Shown here: piece after piece, positions 36,389-45,191 of the stretch
Layout of the letters: every line of letters starts with the position of its first letter
How positions within the stretch are numbered: the first letter of the stretch is position 1
NCBI GenBank assembly: GCA_041480065.1
Contig: JBGOZF010000001.1
Span: 1 to 64,000, forward strand
From: Fen-999 sp041480065
GTDB taxonomy: Bacteria; Pseudomonadota; Gammaproteobacteria; Burkholderiales; Rhodocyclaceae
Direction: 5' to 3'
DNA length: 64,000 bases
Made by a program: the position numbers and the translations under genes
Notes under the pieces: model-generated
Database searches by the model: none
Seen by the model: only the letters and a program-made list of their open reading frames with translations
What the model was told of the DNA's origin: nothing

Positions 36389-38324
36389 CGCCCCGGCCCT
36401 CACAGCGTCGCAGGTCGGCTGGCTGCTGGCCAGCGCCACCGCGACCGTGCTGCCGCTTGCACCGCATGTGCCGCCGTGGCTAGCCCTGACGACTGCGCTC
36501 ACACTCGGCTGGCGTGCCTGGCTGGCGTGGAACCGGCGAGCGCTGCCCTCCCGCTGGCTGCTGATCGCGCTGACTTTCGCCGGCTGCGCCAGCGTGCTGT
36601 TGCAGTTTCACAGGCTGTTCGGCCAGAACGCCGGCGTCGCCCTGCTGATGCTGTTCATGGCCTTGAAGCAACTGGAAGCGCGCTCGTCGCGGGACGGGCT
36701 GGCCATCGTGTTCCTCGCCTATTTCCTCGCCCTCGCACAGTTCTTCTATTCGCAGACGATACCGGCCGCACTGATGACCGCGGTCGCCACGATCATCGCC
36801 ACCGCCGCACTCGCCAACCTCACGGATCCGCGCATGAACCCGGTCGCCCAGTTGCGCCAGGCCATCCTGATGCTGGTCCAGGCCATCCCGCTGATGCTGC
36901 TGCTGTTCGTGCTCTTCCCGCGCGTCCAGGGGCCGCTCTGGGGTTTGCCCAGCGATGCCCACGCCGGTCTGACCGGGCTTTCGGACAACATGGCCCCGGG
37001 CAGCGTCAGCCAGCTTGCCCAGTCGGATGCCATCGCTTTCCGCGTACGCTTCAGCGGCCCGTTGCCGGCACATCAACAACTGTATTGGCGCGGCCCGGTG
37101 CTGAACGACTTCGACGGCCAGACCTGGCGCCCCGGCCACGGCACGCCGAAGCCGACACTGCCCTACGAGGAGCCTGTGTCCGGCGGCACCGACTACGAAG
37201 TCACGCTCGAACCTCATGGCAAGGGCTGGCTGTTCGCACTCGAACTGCCCGGACAGGTCCCGGCCAACGCCCTCGCCACGCGTGACTTCCTCCTGCTGGC
37301 CAAGACGCCCGTGACCACGCGCATGCGCTACGGCATGCGTTCCTTCCCGGGCCTTCAGGCAGGGCTGGATGAACCGGAGTCGGCACTCAGGCGCGAACTC
37401 TCGTTGCCGGCCGGCTCGAACCCACGAATACGCGCACTGGCAGCCGAATGGCGCCGCAAGGCTAGCTCCGACGACGACATCCTTCGCCTGGCGAAGTCCT
37501 TTTTCCTCCGCCAACACCTGCTCTACACGCTGTCGCCACCATTGCTCGGCCAGCACTCCGCGGACGAGTTCCTGTTCGATACCCGGCAGGGATTCTGCGA
37601 GCACTTCGCCAACGCCTTTGCCGTCGCCATGCGCGCCGCCGGCGTTCCCGCCCGCGTCGTCACCGGCTACCAGGGCGGTGAGATCAATCCCGTCGACGGC
37701 TACCTGACGGTCAGGCAGTACGACGCCCACGCCTGGACCGAAGTGTGGCTGCGCGATCATGGCTGGGTGCGCGTCGACCCGACCGCCATCAGCGCGCCCA
37801 CACGCATCGACCTCGACCTGGCCGCCGCCGTTCCGGCCGGCGATGCCCTGCCGCTGTTGATGCGCGCGGACCTGTCGTGGCTGCGCGGTCTGCGCTACCG
37901 GCTCGATGCGGTGACCAATGCCTGGAACCAGTGGGTGCTCGGCTACAACCCGGAACGGCAACGCGAACTCCTGCGTCGCTTCGGCATGCCCTCGCCCGAC
38001 TGGCAGAGCATGGGCGCGACGCTGGCAATCCTCTCCGGTCTGTCGATGCTGGCGCTCACGGCCTGGAACCTGCGTTCGCGCCTGCGGCTCGATCCCGCCG
38101 CCCGCCAATGGGCCCGGGTCAGCCGCCGCTTGGCCAGGCGCGGCCTGGCACGCAGACCCGCGGAAGGTCCGCTCGATTACGCCGCGCGCGTCGGCGCCGC
38201 ACTGCCTCAACTTGCCGATGGCATGAACATCATCGCCATCACCTACGCCCACCTTCGTTACGGTCGCGGGTCGGCGCAACAGCTCGCCGAATTGCGCCGT
38301 CTCGTGGCATCCTTGCGTCCATGA
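36375..38324 (+). CDS. TgpA-like membrane transglutaminase
   Basis: 649 residues. DUF3488-type N-terminal half with about seven membrane helices, then a periplasmic transglutaminase-like domain: catalytic Cys in RQGFCEHFANAFAVAMRAAG, His in DAHAWTEVWL and Asp in WVRVDPTA; a final membrane helix and DUF4129-like tail. It resembles Pseudomonas TgpA, an envelope enzyme of unknown substrate. It couples to the MltB-like gene by ATGA. Confidence 0.9.
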   Translation: MAKRSAPALTASQVGWLLASATATVLPLAPHVPPWLALTTALTLGWRAWLAWNRRALPSRWLLIALTFAGCASVLLQFHRLFGQNAGVALLMLFMALKQLEARSSRDGLAIVFLAYFLALAQFFYSQTIPAALMTAVATIIATAALANLTDPRMNPVAQLRQAILMLVQAIPLMLLLFVLFPRVQGPLWGLPSDAHAGLTGLSDNMAPGSVSQLAQSDAIAFRVRFSGPLPAHQQLYWRGPVLNDFDGQTWRPGHGTPKPTLPYEEPVSGGTDYEVTLEPHGKGWLFALELPGQVPANALATRDFLLLAKTPVTTRMRYGMRSFPGLQAGLDEPESALRRELSLPAGSNPRIRALAAEWRRKASSDDDILRLAKSFFLRQHLLYTLSPPLLGQHSADEFLFDTRQGFCEHFANAFAVAMRAAGVPARVVTGYQGGEINPVDGYLTVRQYDAHAWTEVWLRDHGWVRVDPTAISAPTRIDLDLAAAVPAGDALPLLMRADLSWLRGLRYRLDAVTNAWNQWVLGYNPERQRELLRRFGMPSPDWQSMGATLAILSGLSMLALTAWNLRSRLRLDPAARQWARVSRRLARRGLARRPAEGPLDYAARVGAALPQLADGMNIIAITYAHLRYGRGSAQQLAELRRLVASLRP

Positions 38325-39298
38325 CGATCCGACACGCCCTCGCAATATTGCCGCTTCTGGCTGCCCTGACCGCCACCGCCGCGGAACCCTATGTCGACCG
38401 GACTGAGGTCCGCGCCTTCATGGCCGAAATGGTCGACAAGCACGGCTTCGAGGCAGACAGCCTGACTGCGCTGTTCCGCAAAACCAAATACGACCCCGCT
38501 GTCCTGAAAGCGATCTCGCCACCGGCGGATCCGCGTGTGCGCTCATGGCATGTGTATCGGGAGCGCTTCGTCGAACCGACACGCATAGGCCGCGGCCTTG
38601 CCTTCTGGAGCCGCCATGCCGATGCCCTTGCCCGCGCCGAAGAGACCTACGGCGTGCCGGCCGAGATCATCGTCGCCATCATCGGTATCGAGACAATCTA
38701 CGGCAAGCACACGGGCCATTTTCATATCTTCAACGCGCTCACCACCCTGAGCTTCGACTACCCGCCGCGCGCCGAACTTTTCCGCCGCGAACTTGAGGCC
38801 CTGCTGCTTCTGGCGCGCGAGGAAGATCGAGACCCGTGGAGCTATCGCGGCTCCTATGCCGGCGCCATCGGGCTGCCGCAGTTCCTGCCGTCGAGCATGC
38901 GCAACTACGCGGTCGATTTCGACGACAGCGGCCGCATCGACCTTACTGATAGCGCGGAGGATGCGATCGGCAGCGTTGCCCGTTTTCTGCGCGCGCATGG
39001 CTGGGAACCGGGCGAGACGATCGCGATGCCGGTGCAGGTCGCCGGCGATCCCGCGCCCTTGATCGTGGAAGGCATCCTGCCGCAGCGGCTGCCGGCCGAC
39101 ATGAGTGCCTTCGGCGTGCAGGCCGAAGGCGCCCCGGCGAAGCCGGCGGCGCTCATCGATCTGGTCACCCCCGGCGCTGCCACGGAGTACCGCCTGGGGT
39201 TCAACAACTTCTTCGTGCTCACCCGCTACAACCGCAGCACCTTCTATGCGACCGCGGTCCTGGACCTCGCCGCCGTGCTGCGCGCGGCGCACCGATAG
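38321..39298 (+). CDS. mltB: Lytic murein transglycosylase B
   Basis: 325 residues with an N-terminal secretion signal (HALAILPLLAALTATAA). Catalytic Glu in GIETIYGKHTG, then NALTTLSFDYPPRAELFRRE, SYAGAIGLPQFLPSSMRNYA and the ending LGFNNFFVLTRYN are typical of MltB. No lipobox Cys is seen, so it is probably soluble in the periplasm. Last gene of the MoxR set, suggesting a cell-wall role for the group. Confidence 0.92.
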   Translation: MTIRHALAILPLLAALTATAAEPYVDRTEVRAFMAEMVDKHGFEADSLTALFRKTKYDPAVLKAISPPADPRVRSWHVYRERFVEPTRIGRGLAFWSRHADALARAEETYGVPAEIIVAIIGIETIYGKHTGHFHIFNALTTLSFDYPPRAELFRRELEALLLLAREEDRDPWSYRGSYAGAIGLPQFLPSSMRNYAVDFDDSGRIDLTDSAEDAIGSVARFLRAHGWEPGETIAMPVQVAGDPAPLIVEGILPQRLPADMSAFGVQAEGAPAKPAALIDLVTPGAATEYRLGFNNFFVLTRYNRSTFYATAVLDLAAVLRAAHR

Positions 39299-39383
39299 CG
39301 CGCCGCGATCATCGCGCCGGACGTGACTGCCGACTCAGGCGAGTTGCAACATCACCTCGCCTAATCCCTCGTCACGGCCGCGC

Positions 39384-39929
39384 CTACGGACGCCAGAACG
39401 GGCCCCAGCCCCAGTTCCAGCCACCATACATGTCGTGCCCCCATTTCCGGCCGTCACGCCAGTTGTCGTCTTCATGGCATTGAGGACCATTGGTCAGCGG
39501 ATACGGCGTCATGAACGGGCATCCGACGATGCTTGGCGACATGATGACGAGCTTCGTCCATTCGGTGCTGCTCGGATTGCCGCCGTTGTGGACCGTGTTC
39601 ATGACCTCGTTGAAGGCCTGCCCGGCCTCCCAGCGCTCGTAACGGCCGTCGAGCAAGTTCACCTCAAATGAGCCACTCATCACGTAGATATAGACGGGAG
39701 CCTCATGGATGTGCATGGCGTTATGGACACCCGGGGCGAACTGGATGGTGCGAATGGTCAATTCCGGGGTCTTCGTTCTGAGATACTTGATCGGTGCCCC
39801 TTCCCAGGTGACTGTGCTTTGCAGAAGCATGTCGGTGCAGGCACCGGGAGCATCCGGGGCACAGTCCGCCAGTACGCCACCCGATGCAAGCGCGAATGCA
39901 CCACCGATCAGAAACTGTTTGTATTTCAT
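39384..39929 (-). CDS. Secreted cupin-domain protein
   Basis: 181 residues with signal peptide (IGGAFALASGGVLADC) and a single cupin: PGVHNAMHIHEAPVYIYVMSG gives the first metal motif, and FNEVMNTVHNGG the second. A C-terminal tail rich in Trp, Gly and Pro (YGGWNWGWGPFWRP) is unusual. Ribosome site GGGAG in front of the ATG at 39929. A degenerated copy of its 5' end lies at 47352-47462, on the far side of the Sox genes. Function unknown; a periplasmic metal-dependent role is likely. Confidence 0.8.
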   Translation of the reverse strand: MKYKQFLIGGAFALASGGVLADCAPDAPGACTDMLLQSTVTWEGAPIKYLRTKTPELTIRTIQFAPGVHNAMHIHEAPVYIYVMSGSFEVNLLDGRYERWEAGQAFNEVMNTVHNGGNPSSTEWTKLVIMSPSIVGCPFMTPYPLTNGPQCHEDDNWRDGRKWGHDMYGGWNWGWGPFWRP

Positions 39930-40168
39930 GTCATTCTCCCTTCTTTGGTAGGACGGCCGCGGATCGGCCGAACGCGGAAATCCTAGCCAGTCACGCCTGG
40001 GAGGGGAACGCCGACATGACAAATGTAGTTATAGCCTCAGGCTATTCGTTGTCGTGATCGGGCGACAGCACTTTATCGGGATCTGCGTAACCGGTGCGTA
40101 CATGTCTGGAACGCCTTTGCGATAGGCCGACGCCACACGTTTCCGCCACTGCGCCGTCCCTGAGATAT
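39785..40168. repeat. Direct repeat, left copy, flanking the Sox module
   Basis: Contains the start of the cupin gene, its upstream region, the palindrome at 40031-40045 and the last codons of a LysR-type gene. It matches 47352-47695 in the same orientation; over the 80 bases starting at GGGGAACGCC I count six differences, while the cupin part is more diverged and shorter in the other copy. Confidence 0.85.
40031..40045. promoter_or_regulatory. Conserved palindrome ATAGCC-TCA-GGCTAT (left copy)
   Basis: A perfect inverted repeat ATAGCCTCAGGCTAT overlapping the LysR-remnant stop and about 100 bases ahead of the cupin start. It is identical in the right copy (47558-47572), although surrounding bases differ. 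It could be a LysR binding site or a small RNA hairpin. Confidence 0.5.
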
Positions 40169-40236
40169 CTGCCCTGTTGCGCAGGACCTCCAGGTGGCCG
40201 GCGGGTGAAGCGTGCGCCGGCAACAGCTTGCCCAGC
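40042..40236 (-). pseudogene. LysR-type regulator, 3' remnant
   Basis: The frame reads ...RYLRDGAVAETCGVGLSQ and ends DPDKVLSPDHDNE, matching the end of the intact LysR gene at 47569 (RFLRDNAVAATSGVGLSQ ... VPDKALSPDNDNG). Upstream of about 40236 the similarity fades, and no DNA-binding domain follows. It is the tail of a second LysR gene left behind by rearrangement. Confidence 0.8.
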
Positions 40237-40302
40237 TACTGGCCGGCATTGTGGGTGCAGACCTGCTGCGCGCTCTGACCAGCGCCAGAATACCAATGTA
40301 GC

Positions 40303-41223
40303 CTAGAAGTTCTTCGCTTCGACTTCCAGGTATATGCGGTTGATCACCATCCCCATTTCGTCGAAGCGCCGCAGCTTCTTCCATTCGCTCAGGTCCAGCT
40401 TCTCGCGCACCTCGCTGTCGGAAAGGCCTTGCTTGTAGCCGGCCTCGATCCCCGAATACAGCTTTGTCATGCGCGCCGAAAAGGCGGCCACATCGGCCTT
40501 GTTCATGGGGCGACCATGACCGGGGACAGCCACGGTGAACGCCATGGGCTGCATGTCACCCAGCGTCTCCAGCCATGACTGCGCGTTGCCATCGCGGAGA
40601 TTTGGTACGACTCCGTTGGCCAGGACATCGCCGGCCACCAGGATGCCATCGTCAGGCAGGTACACCAGAAGATCGCCCGGCGTATGGGATCCAGCCGGCA
40701 CCCACAGTTCCATCTGCACACCGTTGATCGTGACCCGCGTCTTTGTATTCTCGGCAAAGGTAGTGGTTGCGAGGACTGGCTTGGTGTCTGGCGAACGTAT
40801 GCCGGTCAAGCCCTCGATCAGGGCCACGGCCGCCTGCCCGTCCCGGCTGACGCTTTGTTTGCACTTCTCCGAGCTGATTATTTGCGCCTCGGGAAACGCC
40901 GTGTTGCCGAGAAAGTGGTCGCCGTGCGCATGGGTGTTGACGACGTGCGTGATCGGCTTTGGCGTGATTGCCGCGGCGGCCTGCCGAAGGCGCAGACCGA
41001 TCTCATGGGTAAATCCGCTATCGACGAGAACGGCCCCCTTGTCGCCGACAATCAGCGTGCTATTGCCGATGAGGCCCTGATTTCGGCTATCGGGTAGCTC
41101 TTCCAGACCGACCAAGGCAAACACGCGCGCGCCAAGGCGGATCGGTTCGGGGGCAGGCGGACCATCGGCGGCAACGACAGCAGAGCCGAACAGCATGATC
41201 AGGGCAAGAACGACGCGAGTCAT
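40303..41223 (-). CDS. Secreted metallo-beta-lactamase-fold hydrolase (SoxH-like)
   Basis: 306 residues from the ATG at 41223 behind GGGAGG. Signal peptide (VVLALIMLFGSAVVAADG), then the metal motif VVNTHAHGDHFLGN, later LVAGDVLANG and VPGHGRPM ligands. Resembles periplasmic SoxH-type and quinoprotein-relay zinc hydrolases. It is the last gene of the Sox module, directly before the left flanking repeat. Its role in sulfur chemistry is inferred from neighbours; the natural substrate is unknown. Confidence 0.8.
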   Translation of the reverse strand: MTRVVLALIMLFGSAVVAADGPPAPEPIRLGARVFALVGLEELPDSRNQGLIGNSTLIVGDKGAVLVDSGFTHEIGLRLRQAAAAITPKPITHVVNTHAHGDHFLGNTAFPEAQIISSEKCKQSVSRDGQAAVALIEGLTGIRSPDTKPVLATTTFAENTKTRVTINGVQMELWVPAGSHTPGDLLVYLPDDGILVAGDVLANGVVPNLRDGNAQSWLETLGDMQPMAFTVAVPGHGRPMNKADVAAFSARMTKLYSGIEAGYKQGLSDSEVREKLDLSEWKKLRRFDEMGMVINRIYLEVEAKNF

Positions 41224-41255
41224 GAAGCCTCCCATGGCGGATGGGCGCGCCCGGA

Positions 41256-42323
41256 TCAGGGGCGCGCAGACAGCTTTTCTGCGCGCAGCCATTCCTGAAA
41301 CGACGAATATCGCAGGTACGATCCGGTGGACAGGTAGCGCAGCACAATCGCAAAGTGCTCGGGTTTTCGATAGCTGTCGAGGCGGAAAACCTCCCCGCCC
41401 CGCTGATCAAGAAACACGATGGTGGGGGAATATCGGATGTCCATGTTTTCGGCGATGCGCGATTCCTTGATTGCCGCCCCGTCGATGTGCCGGATTTGTC
41501 GCGTTCCCAAAATATCGAGCCGAACGACATCGAAAGCGCCGGTCAGCGTATCGACCACGCGGCGATCCTTGAACGTCTGACCATGCAGCTCGTCGCACCC
41601 CGGACAACGTCGCTGCTCGAACACCAGCGCCAGCCCCTTGCCTCTCTTGGCCGCCTTGGCAAGCGAATCCTTGAGGTCGTTCGTGGCGACAAAGAAGGGC
41701 TCGTCCTGCAAGCTTTCCGTCGACGAATCGGCCGCAGTCCGGCGCTGATACTCACTGAAGGTTTCATGCCCATAGCGCTTTTCGGCAACGTAGCGCAAGG
41801 CCGCCTTGAACGTCGCCGGCTTGTAGTAGCCGGCCATGCGGAAGATCTCCGCCCCGTCGGGCGCGAAGAAGACCGTCATCGGCGTGAACTGGACTTTGAC
41901 CGCTCGGGCATACTGCTTTTCAGGCATCGAAGTGCCGGAGATGGTGGTCATCTCCCGGTCACCCAGCATGTCCAGCGCAACCAGGTCAAAGTGCTTCCGG
42001 ATAATGCGTGTGGCCTCGGGGTCTGTCAGGTTGACGCGCCGCATCTCGACGCAATAGGAACAATGTTCCTGTTCGAACATCACCATAAGGGTTTTGCCCA
42101 CGGCGGCAGCCTCCGCCGCGTCCTGCTTCAGATTGAGGAACGATAACTTGGCGACGGCCACCGGATCCAGCGCTTGGACGTCTTCCGACAGAACCACGCC
42201 CGGCCAACAAACGACAAGAATCCTGGCGAGCAGGATCAGCCACTTGCCCGGTCCGAAGCCTGGAAGGCGAGCGGATTCCCTTTCATCCCACCTCCAGTCG
42301 CGATCGATGTCCTGAGCGATCAT
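41256..42323 (-). CDS. Tandem thioredoxin-fold protein (SoxW-like)
   Basis: 355 residues from the ATG at 42323. A membrane anchor or signal segment (WLILLARILVVCWPGVVLS) precedes two thioredoxin-like domains. The first has the motif EQEHCSYCVEM and the cis-Pro region VQFTPMTVFF; the second has EQRRCPGCDEL and IRYSPTIVFL. Two redox-active CxxC sites on one periplasmic chain suggest it handles reducing power for SoxYZ or cytochromes. It lies between a cytosolic-type thioredoxin and the hydrolase. Confidence 0.82.
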   Translation of the reverse strand: MIAQDIDRDWRWDERESARLPGFGPGKWLILLARILVVCWPGVVLSEDVQALDPVAVAKLSFLNLKQDAAEAAAVGKTLMVMFEQEHCSYCVEMRRVNLTDPEATRIIRKHFDLVALDMLGDREMTTISGTSMPEKQYARAVKVQFTPMTVFFAPDGAEIFRMAGYYKPATFKAALRYVAEKRYGHETFSEYQRRTAADSSTESLQDEPFFVATNDLKDSLAKAAKRGKGLALVFEQRRCPGCDELHGQTFKDRRVVDTLTGAFDVVRLDILGTRQIRHIDGAAIKESRIAENMDIRYSPTIVFLDQRGGEVFRLDSYRKPEHFAIVLRYLSTGSYLRYSSFQEWLRAEKLSARP

Positions 42324-42336
42324 GGTTGTCGGCGCA

Positions 42337-42702
42337 CTAGACACCGTCCGCCACCATCCGCGCCAGTTGCGAAAGATGCCGATCCAGTTCGGCAATGATG
42401 TGGTCTTCCGGGCACTCTGCTGCTGCCAACCGAAGGGCCTCTTGGCCTTTCACCGCCAGCAGTAGAGTCGGTATGCTGCGTACATTGAAGCGCCGGGTCA
42501 TCTCGTCCTGCAAGTCGACGTTGACCTTGGCGATCGTCAAGGCGCCGCCGTAGCGGTGCTTCAGCCTGCCGAGCATCGGTTCCAGCGCCCGGCAGGGGCG
42601 GCACCAGGGTGCCCAGAAATCAAGCAGCACCGGCGTGCCGGCGGCGAATACCTCGTCCGCGTTTGTTGTCTTGAGTGAGATCACGTTGCCCCCGTCGCTC
42701 AT
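42337..42702 (-). CDS. Thioredoxin
   Basis: 121 residues, no signal peptide. Active site FWAPWCRPCRALEPML and cis-Pro RSIPTLLLAVKG are typical; the CRPC dipeptide differs from the CGPC of housekeeping thioredoxin. Its start overlaps the end of the upstream DUF2938 gene (ATGA). It could supply electrons to the periplasmic thioredoxins via a membrane carrier, but no CcdA/SoxV-type carrier is encoded in the module. Confidence 0.88.
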   Translation of the reverse strand: MSDGGNVISLKTTNADEVFAAGTPVLLDFWAPWCRPCRALEPMLGRLKHRYGGALTIAKVNVDLQDEMTRRFNVRSIPTLLLAVKGQEALRLAAAECPEDHIIAELDRHLSQLARMVADGV

Positions 42703-43190
42703 GCGGCGAGTGCGAACACAACGCCGATGCCGGCGCCGTAGAACGTATGCGACACGAGGCTCGTCAGAATCGGCCGCGCCGCCTTTGGTGCCTTGCTGCC
42801 GAACCATCCTTTGCCGAAGGCCGGATAGACCATGAACCATGGCAAGACCGATGTGCACAGCCCGAAGACCACCGCCGAACTGATCTGCGGCGGATTCATG
42901 GACAGGCCGAAGGCGAGAACGAAGAACGGGTAGAACCAGGCGACGACGATGCCGGTCAGGTAATGGAAGATCCAGCCGGCAGCCGTTTCACCAGGAAGCG
43001 CGGGTGACTCATGAATGTCCGCATGAACGAATTTCCCCTTGAGCATGCCGAGCGACCAGCGTCCGAGCATCTCCATGCGTACCCCGCCGATCAGGTGCGC
43101 CTTATGACCGACATACTTGATGCCGTCCATCGCCGCGGTGCCGACGACGCCCCCGAGGGAGGCCGCAACCAACTGCATGGGCAATTCCAT
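42699..43190 (-). CDS. DUF2938 (YagU-like) membrane protein
   Basis: 163 residues from the ATG at 43190 (GTG at 43196 possible). Four predicted helices and the family block GRWSLGMLKGKFVHADI, with SPALPGETAAGWIFHYLTGI. Members are inner-membrane proteins of unknown role. It lies between the TauE/SafE permease and thioredoxin genes in the Sox module, so a role in sulfur compound or electron transfer is a guess. Confidence 0.75.
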   Translation of the reverse strand: MELPMQLVAASLGGVVGTAAMDGIKYVGHKAHLIGGVRMEMLGRWSLGMLKGKFVHADIHESPALPGETAAGWIFHYLTGIVVAWFYPFFVLAFGLSMNPPQISSAVVFGLCTSVLPWFMVYPAFGKGWFGSKAPKAARPILTSLVSHTFYGAGIGVVFALAA

Positions 43191-43213
43191 AGACACCTAC
43201 CTTTCGCTCTGTT

Positions 43214-44038
43214 TCACGAGGCGACGAGCTTGATTCCGACAAGGAACATGCTCGTCGCCAGGATGGTTGTCAGCGTCGCACTGGAAAGGCGCAAGGCCAG
43301 CCGGGCGCCGAAAGGCGCCGCAAGCAACGCAGCCGGAATGAGCAAGGCCAGGGCGGGAAGATAGATCCAGCCGATGCTGAGCGAAGCGGTATCGCTGCTG
43401 GCCATACCCGAGATGACGTAGCCGACGCAACCGAGCGCTGAGATGATCACGGTCGTGCCGACCCCCGTCGCAACGGCGCGCTTCATGTCCGAGCGGGCCA
43501 ATAGCGCTACCGCCGGCGCAATGATGCCGCCGCCGCCGATGCCGAAGGCTGCGACGAGAAATCCGACAACAATGCCCACAAGCGCCAACACCGCCTGGTT
43601 CCATGGCGTGTACGTCGGCAGATTGCCGGCGTTGGCGCTTCCCCACTTGTAGTGCTTCGCGGCGAGCATGTAGGAGCCGAGCAACCAGATGAAATAGCCG
43701 AAGCCGTGGCGCACGACCAAGTCGTCTGTCCGTGCCAAGGTGTTGATCCCGAGCGCCACGCCGACCAGTGCCCCGGCACCGACGATTGCCGCCAAACGGT
43801 AATCGATCATCCCCTTGCGGGCGTACGTGGCGCCGGCGGAGGTGCTGGACACCAGGACGAAGGCGACGCTGGTCGCAACTGCCGTCGTAAAGGATGCGTG
43901 GGACGGCACGCCGAGAGCCAGCAACGCGTGATACAGCGCCGGAACGACGATGAATGCGCCACCGAGGCTGACCAGGCCTGTGAGAAAGCCGGCCAGCAGC
44001 CCACTGCCGGCAATCAAGACAAGACTCGTCGCCGTCAC
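43214..44038 (-). CDS. TauE/SafE-family sulfite/anion permease
   Basis: 274 residues, start GTG. Eight or so helices with two inverted repeats: GLVSLGGAFIVVPALYH and GFLVAAFGIGGGGIIAPAVAL carry the family's G-GGG-P signatures. TauE/SafE proteins export sulfite or sulfoacetate, or import sulfur anions. Location next to soxA-nadA suggests movement of a Sox intermediate such as sulfite. Confidence 0.86.
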   Translation of the reverse strand: MTATSLVLIAGSGLLAGFLTGLVSLGGAFIVVPALYHALLALGVPSHASFTTAVATSVAFVLVSSTSAGATYARKGMIDYRLAAIVGAGALVGVALGINTLARTDDLVVRHGFGYFIWLLGSYMLAAKHYKWGSANAGNLPTYTPWNQAVLALVGIVVGFLVAAFGIGGGGIIAPAVALLARSDMKRAVATGVGTTVIISALGCVGYVISGMASSDTASLSIGWIYLPALALLIPAALLAAPFGARLALRLSSATLTTILATSMFLVGIKLVAS

Positions 44039-44078
44039 CCTGGGGCTCGCTCCGCATTCACCGACCCTGCACAGGCCC

Positions 44079-45125
44079 TCAGCATTCGACCAGGCGATAC
44101 ATATTGTTCATGGCGCGAGTCGCACGCTGCGCGACATCGGCTGGCAGTTCCACGATTTCGCCGTCAGATGAATTGCCCTTGAGGATGGCAAGCGTGTTCG
44201 ACAAATTGATGCTCTTCATGAATGGGCAGAGGGCGCAGGTGCCGATGAACTTCTGCTCCGGATATGCTCCGCGCATCGTCTCGGTGATACCGCATTCGGT
44301 TACCATGAAGAAGCTCTCCACCTCGGGATGGCTCTTCACGTAGCTCATCATGGCGTGGGTACCGCCGTGCATGTGACCGAGCGGAATCACTGCCGGATCG
44401 CATTCCGAGTGAAACAGGATGTGCGTGTCGGGATTGTGCTTCTTGAAGTGCGCGATCCGCTCGACCGTGTACTCCTCGTGCACTATGCACTTGCCGTTCC
44501 AGACGACGATGTCCTTGTCCGGCAGCTCCTGCTGCAGGTTCATTGCAACGGCCCTGTCGGGATAGAAGAGAATCTGTTCTTCCGGCAGTTGGGCTATGAG
44601 TTCCTTGGCGTTCTTCGAGGTGACCACGTAGTCCGATTCAGCCTTGACGGCCGCGGAGGAATTGATGTACGTCACCGCGGCTGCACCTGGATACTGGGCG
44701 CGTAATCGCCGGACATCTTCCGCGGTGATGCCATCGGCGATCGAGCACCCCGCACTTGCGTTGGGCAGCATCACCCTGGCTTGCGGATTGACGATCTTGA
44801 CGGCTTCCGCCAAGGGCTTGATCGCACAGACGAGAATGTTCTTCTTGTCGCTTTGCCGGGCGGATTCGACAAGCGCCGACGCGTCCGCGACGACATCGGC
44901 GATTCCCTGAATCAGGTCCGGCACCATGAAGTGGTGACAAAGCACGAGGATGTCCTGCTCCTTCTTCAAGCGCTGGATTTCGGCGACGAGCGGTGCCAGT
45001 TCCCGGCAATCTTCCAGTTCATAACCGGCGCTGCGCAGCTTCTGGTACAGCCGCACCGCCTCGTGCTCGATTGCCTCCGCACTTGCAACGTTCTCGTCCC
45101 AGTGCACTGCGACTTCGGAATCCAC
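44079..45125 (-). CDS. nadA: Quinolinate synthase A
   Basis: 348 residues from a GTG at 45125 with a strong GGAGGG site. NadA makes quinolinate for NAD from iminoaspartate and dihydroxyacetone phosphate with a 4Fe-4S cluster; cluster Cys are in NASAGCSIAD (about 127), FMVTECGITETM and GTCALCPFM. Other family blocks: LVLCHHFMVPDLIQGIAD, HTHIL-like FHSECDPAVI. No nadB or nadC is adjacent, so in this place the gene is either a second nadA or the only one, carried with the Sox genes. It is 66 bases downstream of soxA. Confidence 0.93.
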   Translation of the reverse strand: MDSEVAVHWDENVASAEAIEHEAVRLYQKLRSAGYELEDCRELAPLVAEIQRLKKEQDILVLCHHFMVPDLIQGIADVVADASALVESARQSDKKNILVCAIKPLAEAVKIVNPQARVMLPNASAGCSIADGITAEDVRRLRAQYPGAAAVTYINSSAAVKAESDYVVTSKNAKELIAQLPEEQILFYPDRAVAMNLQQELPDKDIVVWNGKCIVHEEYTVERIAHFKKHNPDTHILFHSECDPAVIPLGHMHGGTHAMMSYVKSHPEVESFFMVTECGITETMRGAYPEQKFIGTCALCPFMKSINLSNTLAILKGNSSDGEIVELPADVAQRATRAMNNMYRLVEC

Positions 45126-45191
45126 GAATCCCTCCTCAAGAAAAAGATGACCCACCGGCCCGAGGCCGGAAACCGTAATCCCAGCTCGCCC

